DNA of 64,000 nt. It comes from Selenomonadaceae bacterium (lineage in GTDB: Bacteria > Bacillota > Negativicutes > Selenomonadales > Selenomonadaceae). Position 1 is the stretch's first letter; every line of letters begins with the position of its first letter. Of the stretch, positions 49,428 through 61,304 are shown one piece after another. The translations under genes and the position numbers were made by a program. The DNA lies in contig JAFWFO010000015.1 in assembly GCA_017515635.1 (NCBI GenBank), positions 1-64,000 of the forward strand, in the 5' to 3' direction. Under the pieces are notes generated by a model. That model was not told the origin of the DNA and ran no database searches. It worked only from the letters and a program-made list of their open reading frames with translations.

Positions 49428-49483
49428 CCTCCTCGAAAATTTTCAAGGAGGATTTTAACTTTTTACGGCGTCATTGTCACGCG
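49428..49483 (-). repeat. 56-bp direct repeat A: hairpin plus Shine-Dalgarno in front of livH
   Basis: On the minus strand this reads CGTGACAATGACGCC, an A/T stretch, then a CCTCCTTGAAAA/TTTTCGAGGAGG hairpin and seven T before the livH ATG. A close copy lies at 50555-50609 in front of the glycosyltransferase gene. The hairpin with its T run is terminator-like, and its right arm is the ribosome binding site. Confidence 0.8.
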
Positions 49484-49492
49484 AAAAATTTT

Positions 49493-50545
49493 TCACGCAA
49501 GAGAATTCAGCCAATCGCCAGTCGCGTCGAAAGCATCTTGCGGCGTTATATCCAACATGCACGGCGGTTCTTTAGCTTCGAGAACACAGCCGTAGTCGCC
49601 TGCAATGTACATACACGGTTCACAAACCGACGAGGCAATGTTGATGTTCGCGTCGTAGGCGAAATAATGCCAATCGCTCGAACCGAAGAAAACCAGACAT
49701 TTCGTCCGAAGAGCCGTCGCCAAATGAATCAAGCCGCCTTCGCAACCGACGTGCAACAAACTGTTCGCCAAAATATATTTCGTCAATTCCAAGTCGTCGC
49801 TCAAAAATTTTCTGTCGACGTTCGCGATTGCCGCATCATTTTTGCCGCCGACTTGCACGACTTCAAGCGCGGGGAAATTTTTCTTGAGCAAATCGACGTA
49901 TTCGACCAAATATTTCATCGGCCATGTTTTACTTTTCAATCGCGTCGCTTGACGGTGGATGTTTGAATAAATCGTTATGTAACTGCCGAGCTTAAGTTTG
50001 TCGAAGTCGTGCTTGTAAGCGGACGAAAGATTTATTTTGACTTGCTCATCATAAATCGGCAACACACCGCCACACGACAAGAACCAAAAGAAATTTTTGT
50101 GCAAAATTCGCGAAATGCAGACGTTGCGCAACGGCACGGCATACCCCAACGGCTTAAAGTCTTTAACCATTCGATTGTTATACTCTTGAATTTTCAGAGC
50201 CGTATTTAACAGCGCCGGTGATTTTTTCAGTTGTTCGATATCCGCGCCGTCAAACATTATGCAATGCGTTCCGACTACCCAAACTGACAAGGAATATTTT
50301 CTAATATTTTTTTCGTAAAATTCTTCGTGGCTCAAGATTCGATTTAAATTTTTGCTGTCGCCGTAAAAAGCTTCGGCAAAATCGAGATGTCTGGGTTCCT
50401 TGCAAAAAATATCTATAGCGCAGTTCGGCTCAATTTCAATCAGCGCGTCGAAAACTTTTTTGGCCGCAACGCTGTCGCCCAAACCGTATCCCAAACCAAA
50501 GGCGATTGAAATTTTTCCTGACTCGAAAGCAAACTTTTCAGCCAT
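49493..50545 (-). CDS. glycosyltransferase family 9-like protein (heptosyltransferase-like)
   Basis: A 350-residue protein. The C-terminal half resembles GT9 heptosyltransferases: KTWPMKYLVEYVDLL, VVQVGGKND, and the nucleotide-sugar site HVGCEGGLIHLATAL with FFGSSDW. The N-terminal GLGYGLGDS replaces the usual GDxLL loop. Cysteines near the end (CEPCMY, GDYGC, PPCM) recall GT9 members of unknown acceptor. It may add sugars to LPS or glycoproteins. It is out of place between livJ and livH and is bracketed by 55-bp direct repeats. The ATG at 50545 has GGGGAGG nine bases upstream; a start nine codons earlier would lie in the repeat hairpin. Confidence 0.75.
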   Translation of the reverse strand: MAEKFAFESGKISIAFGLGYGLGDSVAAKKVFDALIEIEPNCAIDIFCKEPRHLDFAEAFYGDSKNLNRILSHEEFYEKNIRKYSLSVWVVGTHCIMFDGADIEQLKKSPALLNTALKIQEYNNRMVKDFKPLGYAVPLRNVCISRILHKNFFWFLSCGGVLPIYDEQVKINLSSAYKHDFDKLKLGSYITIYSNIHRQATRLKSKTWPMKYLVEYVDLLKKNFPALEVVQVGGKNDAAIANVDRKFLSDDLELTKYILANSLLHVGCEGGLIHLATALRTKCLVFFGSSDWHYFAYDANINIASSVCEPCMYIAGDYGCVLEAKEPPCMLDITPQDAFDATGDWLNSLA

Positions 50546-50554
50546 AACAAAAAT

Positions 50555-50609
50555 CCTCCCCGAAAGTTTCAAGGAGGATTATAAACATTTATTGCGTTAT
50601 TGTCACGCG
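50555..50609 (-). repeat. 55-bp direct repeat B: hairpin plus Shine-Dalgarno in front of the glycosyltransferase
   Basis: Minus strand: CGTGACAATAACGC, an A/T stretch, then ATCCTCC/GGAGGAT hairpin and TTTTTG before the ATG. About three quarters of its bases match copy A, including both hairpin arms and the distal CGTGACAAT block. Confidence 0.8.
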
Positions 50610-50641
50610 TTATTTTTTGTCAACGTGTCGACGAAAAATTA

Positions 50642-51868
50642 TCAGTTTCCGCTTTCTGATTGAGCAGTCTGTTCGGGAGTGACGGGCGCAATTTTCGTGC
50701 GAAGTGCGCGAGTGCCGTCTTTTGTCTCGATAACGACGATGCCTTTAATCGGATTGTGCGTTGCGGGATCCATTGTGATTTTGCCGGTGCCGACAACCAA
50801 ATCTTCAATCTTCTCGATGTTTTCGCGAATCTTTTCGGAGTCGTTGCCGCCCTTTTCGATTGCGCTAATCAACATTTTGCCCGCGTCATAGCCGAGAGCC
50901 GCGAAGACGTTCGGATCGGTTTTGTATTCGGCCTGGTAAGCTTTGATGAAAGGTTGAACTTCGGCGTCGCCCTCGAAATAGTGCGTGCAGAAGAAAGTAT
51001 TGTTGAGCGCGTCTTTGCCGGCGATGTCGACAACTTTACTGTCGTCCCAACCGTCAGTGCCGAGAATTGCGGCGGTAATTCCGAGTTCGCGAGCCTGTTT
51101 GACGATTTTGCCGACTTCTTCATAGTACGCGGGCACGAAGATAACATCAGCGTTCGCGGTTTGAATTTTGGTCAGCGCGGCTTTGAAGTCTTGGTCTTTG
51201 GCGAGGAAAGCCTCTTCCATGACGACGGTGCCGCCGTCAGCCTCGAATTTCTCTTTGAAAATTTTGCCGAGACTCTTGGAGTAATCGGAGCTTGAATCAA
51301 GATAAAGCACGGCTTTGTTCGCCATCAAATCTTTACGTGCGAATTGCGCCATGACTTCGCTCTGTTGCGGGTCAATGAAGCAACTGCGGAAAACGTAAGG
51401 TTTGACTTTGCCGCCCTCGACTGTGACATCGGGATTCGTTGCGGCGGGCGCGATAATCGGAATTTTATTGTCCGTGGCAACCTGCGATTCGGCAATGACG
51501 TTCGCGGTGACGGCGGGACCGACCAGCGCGACAACTTTGTCGTCGGAAATAAGTTTCGTCGCCGCGTTCACGGACTCTGCCGCTTCGGATTTTGCGTCTG
51601 CCTCGACGATTTTAATTTTCTTGCCGTTGATGCCGCCCGCGTCGTTGACTTCCTTAATCGCGAGTTTAAGACCGTTGTTGGCGTTCGCGCCGTATTGCGC
51701 GTGGTTGCCCGTCAGCTCGAAGTTCGCGCCGATAACAATTTCGTCGCCCGCAGGTTTGTCGCCGCCACCGTCGCCGGACGAACCACCGCAACCGGTGAAC
51801 ATTGAGCACGCCAGAATTCCGCCGGCGATCATTGCAGCCAATCTGAATTTTTTCTTGCCGAAGAACAC
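50642..51868 (-). CDS. livJ: branched-chain amino-acid ABC transporter substrate-binding lipoprotein
   Basis: The 408-residue protein has a lipoprotein signal with lipobox FTGC (Cys27) followed by a Gly/Ser-rich linker, then a Leu/Ile/Val-binding protein fold (IVIGANFELTGNHAQYG, GINGKKIKIVEAD, VALVGPAVTANV, TDGWDDSKV). It delivers amino acids to LivHM. The start is GTG at 51868, with GGAGG ten bases upstream; the frame continues 17 codons further without ribosome binding site. It is the promoter-proximal gene of the liv operon. Confidence 0.92.
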   Translation of the reverse strand: MFFGKKKFRLAAMIAGGILACSMFTGCGGSSGDGGGDKPAGDEIVIGANFELTGNHAQYGANANNGLKLAIKEVNDAGGINGKKIKIVEADAKSEAAESVNAATKLISDDKVVALVGPAVTANVIAESQVATDNKIPIIAPAATNPDVTVEGGKVKPYVFRSCFIDPQQSEVMAQFARKDLMANKAVLYLDSSSDYSKSLGKIFKEKFEADGGTVVMEEAFLAKDQDFKAALTKIQTANADVIFVPAYYEEVGKIVKQARELGITAAILGTDGWDDSKVVDIAGKDALNNTFFCTHYFEGDAEVQPFIKAYQAEYKTDPNVFAALGYDAGKMLISAIEKGGNDSEKIRENIEKIEDLVVGTGKITMDPATHNPIKGIVVIETKDGTRALRTKIAPVTPEQTAQSESGN

Positions 51869-51918
51869 TTTTACTCGACCTCCAAAAATTTTTATGTGAC
51901 ACTTGAAACATTGCGGCA

Positions 51919-51947
51919 AGTATATTTAAAAGCTAATGAAACGTCAA
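51919..51947 (-). promoter_or_regulatory. liv operon promoter
   Basis: Minus strand TTGACG (51947-51942), 17-nt spacer, TATACT (51924-51919), about 50 nt upstream of the livJ start. Both boxes are close to consensus. Confidence 0.75.
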
Positions 51948-52085
51948 GAAAATTTTCGGCTCGTTTTACATTACTTTTTGCTTGAACAGTCTGACGAAAT
52001 AAAAATCTTTGTAACCGGAACATTTTCGCGGCGTTCATAAAGCCAAACGATTTTTGGCGTTTACGCGACAGTTTTCAAAAGCAAC

Positions 52086-52114
52086 TTGCCTGGAAAAAGT
52101 TTTTCGTTTACAAT
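52086..52114 (+). promoter_or_regulatory. promoter of the two-gene unknown operon
   Basis: TTGCCT (52086-52091), 17-nt spacer, TACAAT (52109-52114), 39 nt before the first ATG. Confidence 0.7.
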
Positions 52115-52153
52115 AGGCACGCAAGTTCAAAATTCATTGGAGGTTGATAAAAA

Positions 52154-52501
52154 ATGCTACCACTTTTGCTTGGTTTGGGCGCTCTCGTCGGCGGCTATCT
52201 TGTCGTCAAAAATTGGGAGGAGATCGAAAATTGGCTTAAAGATTTCCTGCCGAAACTGCAAACCGCGCTTAAAGACACGGGCATTGTCGATTACGCCGCG
52301 AAACTTTTCTCCAGCGTCGAAGGCAACATCATGCGCCTCGTCCACAGACTCTATTACAAAGAGAACGGCAAATGGGTTGAAAAAACCACCGTCCGCGAAA
52401 TTGACGAAGCGGAAGTTCCCGCTTGGGCGAAAGAAGGCCTCACCGCCAAAGAAAGCGACGTTACCGACCGTTACGAAAAAGAACTTGAACTTACCGTCTG
52501 A
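52154..52501 (+). CDS. small protein of unknown function with an N-terminal hydrophobic segment
   Basis: A 115-residue protein. Residues 1-18 (LLLGLGALVGGYLVV) are hydrophobic and could be a membrane anchor; the rest is charged and helical, ending YEKELELTV. I do not recognise a family. The ATG has GGAGG nine bases upstream. It is followed after 15 nt by another small gene whose product also contains a GKW segment preceded by acidic residues, so both may belong to one system. Confidence 0.65.
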   Translation: MLPLLLGLGALVGGYLVVKNWEEIENWLKDFLPKLQTALKDTGIVDYAAKLFSSVEGNIMRLVHRLYYKENGKWVEKTTVREIDEAEVPAWAKEGLTAKESDVTDRYEKELELTV

Positions 52502-52516
52502 GCGAGGTGAATTGAC

Positions 52517-53002
52517 ATGGCATTGGAGAGCAAAATTGAAACGGCTGCAAAATTGCTTGACGCCGCGAAAAATTTCTTTATTGACTTGTTCCGTCCCGAT
52601 ATGACGCTTGAAAAAATTTCGGATGTCGTTTCGCCGCGCCTTGACGATACGATTAAAAAATACGAAGCTCGCGGATTGAAATACAGCGCGGGCAAGTTCA
52701 GCGTCAAATACGCGGACGAAAACCATTTCAATCTTGAATTCGAGATGTATTTCCAGGACGAAGAAGGCAAGTGGCACAAATGTGCCAACGAAAGCGAACC
52801 GCGTGAAGCCACACTTTTGGAAGTCGGCGCGTGGAAAACTATTCAAGCTTTGAAAGTCATCACGTTCCCGATTGAAAAGCCCAAATCCGCAACGGATAAC
52901 GTTTTACAGCAGGACAAGAAACTTGAAGAGTACAACGCCGCCGAACGCGAACGCTTGCTCAACGAACCACTCGACACACCTGCCGAACCCGAAAAAAAAT
53001 AA
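52517..53002 (+). CDS. small acidic protein of unknown function
   Basis: The 161-residue protein has no signal peptide or membrane segment. It is rich in Lys, Glu and aromatic residues, with a beta-like middle (KFSVKYADENHFNLEFEM) and a charged helical tail ending PAEPEKK. It contains EEGKWHKC, comparable with ENGKWVEK in the preceding protein. No family recognised. GAGGTG precedes the ATG. Confidence 0.65.
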   Translation: MALESKIETAAKLLDAAKNFFIDLFRPDMTLEKISDVVSPRLDDTIKKYEARGLKYSAGKFSVKYADENHFNLEFEMYFQDEEGKWHKCANESEPREATLLEVGAWKTIQALKVITFPIEKPKSATDNVLQQDKKLEEYNAAERERLLNEPLDTPAEPEKK

Positions 53003-53026
53003 ACGCCTGAGCGTTTACAAAAAAGC

Positions 53027-53052
53027 TCCGACTTCGTGTCGGAGTTTTTTTA
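53027..53052. terminator. bidirectional terminator between convergent genes
   Basis: CTCCGAC and GTCGGAG pair around TTCGT; seven T follow on the plus strand and a run of six A precedes the stem. It serves the unknown two-gene operon and ybeY. Confidence 0.85.
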
Positions 53053-53508
53053 TCTGCCGATACCCAATTTTTCCATGACAAATTTTTGTTCGTTTTCCAT
53101 TTCGCGGCGTTCGTCGTCCTCAATGTGATCGTAGCCGAGCAAATGCAAAAGCCCGTGCACTTCCAGAAAAATTACTTCGCGCAGGAATGAGTGCCCGAAT
53201 TCTTCAGCTTGCAATTTTGCCCGCTCCAACGAAATAATCACGTCGCCGAGCACGTCAACTTCCGCGTCCAAAATTTCCGGCTCATCACTTTCACGAAAAG
53301 CAAAACTTAAAACGTCTGTCGCACGGTCAATGCCGCGAAATTTTTTGTTCAGCGCGTGAATGTGTTCGTCGTCCGTCAAAGTTATGCTGAGTTCGGAATT
53401 TTCCACGCCGTAAAGTTTTCCGACGGTGTCCGCCGCCCGCAGAATTTCCGCCAATAAATTTTCGTCGACGGTCAAAGTTTCCGGCTCAAAACCGATTGTC
53501 GTATTCAT
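53050..53508 (-). CDS. ybeY: endoribonuclease YbeY (16S rRNA maturation)
   Basis: The 152-residue protein has the YbeY zinc motif EVHGLLHLLGYDH, with the three histidines, preceded by DVLSFAF. YbeY processes the 3' end of 16S rRNA and takes part in ribosome quality control. Its ATG overlaps the phoH stop (ATGA) and has GGAGG upstream, so the two are coupled, a conserved arrangement. Confidence 0.95.
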   Translation of the reverse strand: MNTTIGFEPETLTVDENLLAEILRAADTVGKLYGVENSELSITLTDDEHIHALNKKFRGIDRATDVLSFAFRESDEPEILDAEVDVLGDVIISLERAKLQAEEFGHSFLREVIFLEVHGLLHLLGYDHIEDDERREMENEQKFVMEKLGIGR

Positions 53509-54233
53509 GTTGCCGCCTCCTCGTGACGTTGATAAGCTTCGACGATTCGCGAAACGACTTCATGCCGCACAACGTCCGCCGAAGACAATTCCGCAATTCC
53601 GACGCCTTTGACGTGTTGTAAAATTTCAACCGCTTCAGCAAGTCCCGACGTTACGCCACGCGGCAAGTCGATCTGTGACAAGTCGCCCGTGACGACCATG
53701 CGCGAACCAAATCCCAGTCGCGTCAAAAACATTTTCATTTGCTTTGACGTGGTATTTTGCGCCTCGTCCAAAATGATAAATGCGTCGCTCAATGTTCGGC
53801 CGCGCATGTACGCCAGCGGGGCAATTTCTATCACGCCGCGATTCCAAAATTTTTGATACAAGTCGACGCCTAAAATTTCTTTCAACGCGTCGTAAAGCGG
53901 TCTTAAATACGGGTCAACTTTTTCCGTGATGTCGCCGGGCAAAAATCCCAAACGTTCGCCCGCTTCGACTGCCGGTCGCGTCAAAATAATTTTTCGCACG
54001 TCTTTGACGCGCAGATAATGTGCCGCCAACGCCACCGCCAAAAAAGTTTTGCCCGTGCCTGCCGCGCCGACGCCGAAAGTTACGACGTGCCGCCGCATCG
54101 TGTCGACGTAATTTTGTTGCCCCGCGCTTTTGGCTTGAATGTGAACGCCGCCCGACGTGACGATAATCGGGTCTCCGAAACTTTTTGATTGGTCGTCAGT
54201 TCGGGAACGTGCCGAAAATTTTTCGTTCGCCAA
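53505..54233 (-). CDS. phoH: PhoH-like ATPase, N-terminal domain missing
   Basis: The 242-residue protein has the PhoH NTPase core: GVGAAGTGKT (residues 54-63), LTRPAVEAGE, GFLPGD, FIILDEAQN, TGDLSQIDLP and the C-terminal DVVRHEVVSRIV. Typical PhoH proteins are about 320 residues, with an extra N-terminal KH-like region of roughly 80 residues; here the P-loop lies only 54 residues from the start. The upstream frame is closed by the aminotransferase gene, so the domain is genuinely absent. TTG start with GGTGA upstream, 4 nt after the previous stop. Confidence 0.9.
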   Translation of the reverse strand: MANEKFSARSRTDDQSKSFGDPIIVTSGGVHIQAKSAGQQNYVDTMRRHVVTFGVGAAGTGKTFLAVALAAHYLRVKDVRKIILTRPAVEAGERLGFLPGDITEKVDPYLRPLYDALKEILGVDLYQKFWNRGVIEIAPLAYMRGRTLSDAFIILDEAQNTTSKQMKMFLTRLGFGSRMVVTGDLSQIDLPRGVTSGLAEAVEILQHVKGVGIAELSSADVVRHEVVSRIVEAYQRHEEAAT

Positions 54234-54237
54234 GAAT

Positions 54238-55404
54238 TCACCGCCTTTGAATCACGGGACGAATCTGCGCGACAATTTCTTTCATGACTTCAGCGGTTTG
54301 AACCAGAGCCATACGCACGAAACCTTCGCCGCTTTTGCCGAACGCACTGCCTGGCGTAACCATGACATTTGCCCGCTCAAGCAACGTCGCGACAAATTCT
54401 TCGGACGTGCCGAAACCTTCGGGGACGGGTGCCCAAACAAACATCGTCGCACGCGGTTTGTCGACGTGCCAGCCCGCCGCATTAAGCCCGTCAATCAGCG
54501 CGTCAATTCGTTCGACGTAAGCCGCACGAGTTTTGTCAATGACTTCGCGGGGACTTTGCAACGCCGCAATCGCCGCTTTTTGAATCGGCAGAAACAAACC
54601 GTAATCAATGTTGCTTTTCAAAAGTTTGACGTGCCGGACAACTTCGCGGTTGCCGAGACAAAAGCCGACGCGTGCGCCCGCAAAACCGTAAGTTTTCGAC
54701 AGAGAATTAAATTCGACGCCGACATCTTTCGCGCCTTTGAAACTCAAAAAACTGCCGCCGCGTGTGCCGTCGAAAACCAATTCGCTGTAAGCGTTGTCGT
54801 GCAGGACGATAATATCGTTTTTCTTCGCGAAGTGAATCAGCCGTTCATAAAAATCATCGGGCGCGACTGCGGTTGTCGGATTGTTCGGGTAAGAAACAAC
54901 CATGAACTTTGCGCGCTGTGCCACGTCGGCGGGAATTTTTTCGAGCTGAATGACGTAATTGTTTTCGCGCAGTTGCGGCATGAAAAAAATTTCCGAGCCG
55001 GCAAGTTTTGCTCCGTCCGCGAAAATCGGATAGCACGGATCAGGCACGAGCGTTAAATCTCCGTCGTCAATCAAAGTCAATGCGATATGCGAAAGACCTT
55101 CCTGCGAGCCACACAACGAACAAATTTCCGTTGCGGGGTCAAGCTCCACGCCGTAACGATACCTGTACCAATCCGCCGCCGCAAGCAAAAGTTCGTTCGT
55201 GTCGGTTACCGCGTAGACGTAATTTTCGGGCTTGAGAGCCTCCTCCGACAAAACTTTCATGACGTGCGCGGGCGGCGGGATATTCGGTGCGCCGATTGAC
55301 AAATCAAAGACGTTTTCGCCTGCGGAAATTTTTTTGCGCTTTATTGTGGCGAGCCGTGCGAAAACTCCTTCGCCGAAACGATTCATACGCTTTGCAAAGT
55401 TCAA
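54238..55404 (-). CDS. PLP-dependent aminotransferase, class I/II
   Basis: The 388-residue fold-type I aminotransferase has SYPNNPTTAVA, LHDNAYSELVFDG and the PLP lysine motif SLSKTYGFAGARVG. It resembles LL-diaminopimelate aminotransferase (DapL) and alanine/aspartate transaminases; which substrate applies is not clear. The TTG at 55404 has GGAGG eight bases upstream; an ATG 12 codons earlier lies inside a TATAAT-like promoter element (55432-55437) and is less likely. Confidence 0.85.
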   Translation of the reverse strand: MNFAKRMNRFGEGVFARLATIKRKKISAGENVFDLSIGAPNIPPPAHVMKVLSEEALKPENYVYAVTDTNELLLAAADWYRYRYGVELDPATEICSLCGSQEGLSHIALTLIDDGDLTLVPDPCYPIFADGAKLAGSEIFFMPQLRENNYVIQLEKIPADVAQRAKFMVVSYPNNPTTAVAPDDFYERLIHFAKKNDIIVLHDNAYSELVFDGTRGGSFLSFKGAKDVGVEFNSLSKTYGFAGARVGFCLGNREVVRHVKLLKSNIDYGLFLPIQKAAIAALQSPREVIDKTRAAYVERIDALIDGLNAAGWHVDKPRATMFVWAPVPEGFGTSEEFVATLLERANVMVTPGSAFGKSGEGFVRMALVQTAEVMKEIVAQIRPVIQRR

Positions 55405-55448
55405 AGTATCAACCTCCAAAAGTTTTTTGCCATTATACAAAACAAAAA

Positions 55449-55490
55449 CCGCTCAAGCTATTTTGAGCGGGTTACTTTTAAAAAGTAACC
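55449..55490 (-). terminator. terminator of the glucosaminidase-TPR gene, with an adjoining palindrome
   Basis: CCGCTCAA pairs with TTGAGCGG (8 bp) and, on the minus strand, runs into TTTTTGTTTT. Directly beside it 55470-55490 is a perfect 10-bp-arm palindrome (GGTTACTTTT/AAAAGTAACC) that may compete with the stem. Confidence 0.75.
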
Positions 55491-55567
55491 AAACAGTTGA
55501 CGATTCGCGTCATCAAATTAATCAGACGTTATCATCGCGTACGAAAATTTTTATCGAGTGTCCGAAA

Positions 55568-56782
55568 TCATTTCTTCTTGACTTTGACGCAGGCAGAAAA
55601 TTTTTCATAATTCGCTTTGACAGTTTCGTTCGTGGAACTCTGCGCGGCGGCTCTTTGAATATTTTTCCAGGCGTCCTCGTATTTTTTCTGGCGGAAGTAA
55701 GCGACGGCAATGTCGTTGTAAGCGTCGGCGTTAATCGTCTCAATTTCAAGCGCGGTCTCGAAATCTTTAATCGCGCCGTCGAAATCGTCTTTGGCAAGTT
55801 TTAAACGTCCGCGATTGTGCCACGCGTTGACAAATTTTTCGTCGACAATTAACAGCGCGTCATAAGTTTTAATTGCGTCGTCGTTCTTGTTGAGTTTTTC
55901 CTGAGCAAGCGCAAGGTCGAAGAGAGCTTCGGTAAGTTCCGGCTCCGTGTCGACGGCAACTTGAAAATCGTCGCGTGCGTCGTAATAATTTTCGCGCTCC
56001 ATGTTGACCAGCCCGCGATAAACGTGCGCCGCCGCTTTGTCGTCCGCGAGGAAAACTTTCAAATCAGCCGCGTCAAGCGAGGCATCGGAACCGTCGGGCA
56101 TTTGCGCTTCAAGCCACAAATTCAAAATGTCTTCGCCGTAATGGTGACCGGGGACAGCCCAAACGCCGTTCAACTCCGTCCACTTCGTGAGCTTGCCGAA
56201 AATTTGCGGGCGGAATTTTTTTATCAGCTCATAGCGCGGGTCGACAATGTCAACTTTCGGGGGACGTTTCGACGCGTAGGAAAGTAAATGTTGAATGTGC
56301 GCACGAACGCCGATTTGCGGATTCGGGAAGAACGCGCCTTTGACGCCGCCGCCCGTCGTGCCGAGACCGCAATAATTGTTTTGTTCGGGGACAACGTCGC
56401 CGCCGTAAGCCCAAGTGCCGGTTTCTTTAATCGCCTGACACATTGCAATATCGGGGCGAATTCCCTCGCGGTTGCCTTCAAGCCAATACAGGCTGACGAG
56501 CGCGGGAACCGTGCAGTTGAGTTTCGGATTCGGGTTGCGCTTGTTGATGAAATTAATCATCTGTTCTTGAGTCGTGGTCGCTTCGCCGAAAATCGGCACG
56601 TCCGAATAATTTTCGCGCATGACAATCATCGGCGACCCGTGCGAAGGTGCCGCGACGAGTTCAATTTTTTTCAGTTTGCCTTTGTTGAACTTGACTTTTT
56701 CTTGTTTGTCTGCCGCAGACGCGCACGCCGTCAACACGAACGTCAAAACAAAAATCAATGCGACGCTGAAAAATTTTTTCAC
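55568..56782 (-). CDS. glucosaminidase-domain lipoprotein with TPR repeats
   Basis: The 404-residue protein has a lipobox LTAC (Cys20). Residues about 70-220 resemble mannosyl-glycoprotein endo-beta-N-acetylglucosaminidase domains (DIAMCQAIKETGTWAYGGDV, NNYCGLGTTGGG, GVRAHIQHLLSYAS), which cut peptidoglycan glycan strands; the Glu in KETG is the likely catalytic acid. Residues about 255-400 are three or more TPR units. It is probably anchored in an envelope membrane and trims the wall. The GTG at 56782 has AAGGAG nine bases upstream and follows trpS by 13 nt. Confidence 0.82.
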   Translation of the reverse strand: MKKFFSVALIFVLTFVLTACASAADKQEKVKFNKGKLKKIELVAAPSHGSPMIVMRENYSDVPIFGEATTTQEQMINFINKRNPNPKLNCTVPALVSLYWLEGNREGIRPDIAMCQAIKETGTWAYGGDVVPEQNNYCGLGTTGGGVKGAFFPNPQIGVRAHIQHLLSYASKRPPKVDIVDPRYELIKKFRPQIFGKLTKWTELNGVWAVPGHHYGEDILNLWLEAQMPDGSDASLDAADLKVFLADDKAAAHVYRGLVNMERENYYDARDDFQVAVDTEPELTEALFDLALAQEKLNKNDDAIKTYDALLIVDEKFVNAWHNRGRLKLAKDDFDGAIKDFETALEIETINADAYNDIAVAYFRQKKYEDAWKNIQRAAAQSSTNETVKANYEKFSACVKVKKK

Positions 56783-56795
56783 GTAATCGATCTCC

Positions 56796-60399
<3,604 letters not shown>

Positions 60400-60437
60400 T
60401 GAACGCGCTCCTCCGTAGAAAAAATTTATTCGGATGT

Positions 60438-61253
60438 TTAACGTTTGTGTCGGCGTGCGAATTCTTCAAGGCGACGTTCGAGGTCGTCTGTGTTGATTTG
60501 TATCGTAACTTTCGTGTGAATTACGGTGCTGCGCCCGTCGCTGAGCACTTCCGTTTTGTATTCGGGCTTGCCGACAATTTTGGCAATGGTTTCCGCGACT
60601 GAAATTATCTCGTCTTCGACAAGTTCCAAATCCTTTGAACGTGATTGACTGCGAATGAAAACGCCCGCCTGTTCGCAAGCATTGCGCATTGCGCGAAGTT
60701 TCGAGTGGTTTTCGGCTTCCTCTTGTGTTTCGCGTTGCCCGACGGTGTAATCGTCCGTGCCGACATATGTTTTAATCGTGTTGCTTGGCGCGGGAGTTTC
60801 AATCGGCTTGGGGCGTTCAATCGGCATTGTCGGTTTCGGTTGTTCGACTGGCGCGGGTTTCGGGCGATTTTTGTCGAATTTGTCAAGCTCGCGTTGCAGT
60901 TCGTCTGTGTCAAGTTTAACGGTAATTTTCACGCGAACTTGAAGCACATCTTTCAACAAAGTTTTTTCAACCCGCGTGTCCGTAATTTTCATAATTCTGC
61001 CGGTGATGGAAATAACGTTGTCTTCAACAAGTTCAAGATTGCGCAATTTCGATTGGCTGATGACATACACGCCCACTTGTTCGCCGGCATTTCTTATGGC
61101 GTAACCTTTGGCGCGATTGATAAGCTGTCCTTGAGTTTCGGTTTTGTTCATGGTTGCATTGCCTTCGCCGACGAAAGTTTCAATCGCAGCTTCGGCGGTC
61201 GGCACGAAAAACAAACTTCCGACAATCAGCAACGCCGCCAAAAATTTTTTCAC
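60438..61253 (-). CDS. secreted LPP20-like protein with two repeated domains
   Basis: The 271-residue protein has a signal peptide (cut near AEA, residue 22). Two related domains follow (about 25-125 and 160-271), each with GxxxxxTETQ or RETQ, an alpha helix (NRAKGYAIRNAGEQVGVYV), SKLRNLELVEDNVISI and a closing VKITVKLDTDELQREL strand, resembling LPP20/flagellar-assembly T-associated proteins. A Pro/Lys linker joins them. Role unknown, probably envelope. GTG start with GGGAGG upstream. One of three neighbouring paralogues. Confidence 0.72.
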   Translation of the reverse strand: MKKFLAALLIVGSLFFVPTAEAAIETFVGEGNATMNKTETQGQLINRAKGYAIRNAGEQVGVYVISQSKLRNLELVEDNVISITGRIMKITDTRVEKTLLKDVLQVRVKITVKLDTDELQRELDKFDKNRPKPAPVEQPKPTMPIERPKPIETPAPSNTIKTYVGTDDYTVGQRETQEEAENHSKLRAMRNACEQAGVFIRSQSRSKDLELVEDEIISVAETIAKIVGKPEYKTEVLSDGRSTVIHTKVTIQINTDDLERRLEEFARRHKR

Positions 61254-61284
61254 GACAAACGCCTCCCGCAGAAAATTTTCGTTG

Positions 61285-61290
61285 ATTGTA
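61285..61290 (-). promoter_or_regulatory. -10 box of the 60438-61253 gene
   Basis: TACAAT on the minus strand, in the same position relative to the GGGAGGCG ribosome binding site as the TATAAT boxes of the two paralogues. The -35 region (61313-61308, GCCGAA) is weak. Confidence 0.5.
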
Positions 61291-61304
61291 ACACGGCGCA
61301 GAAT

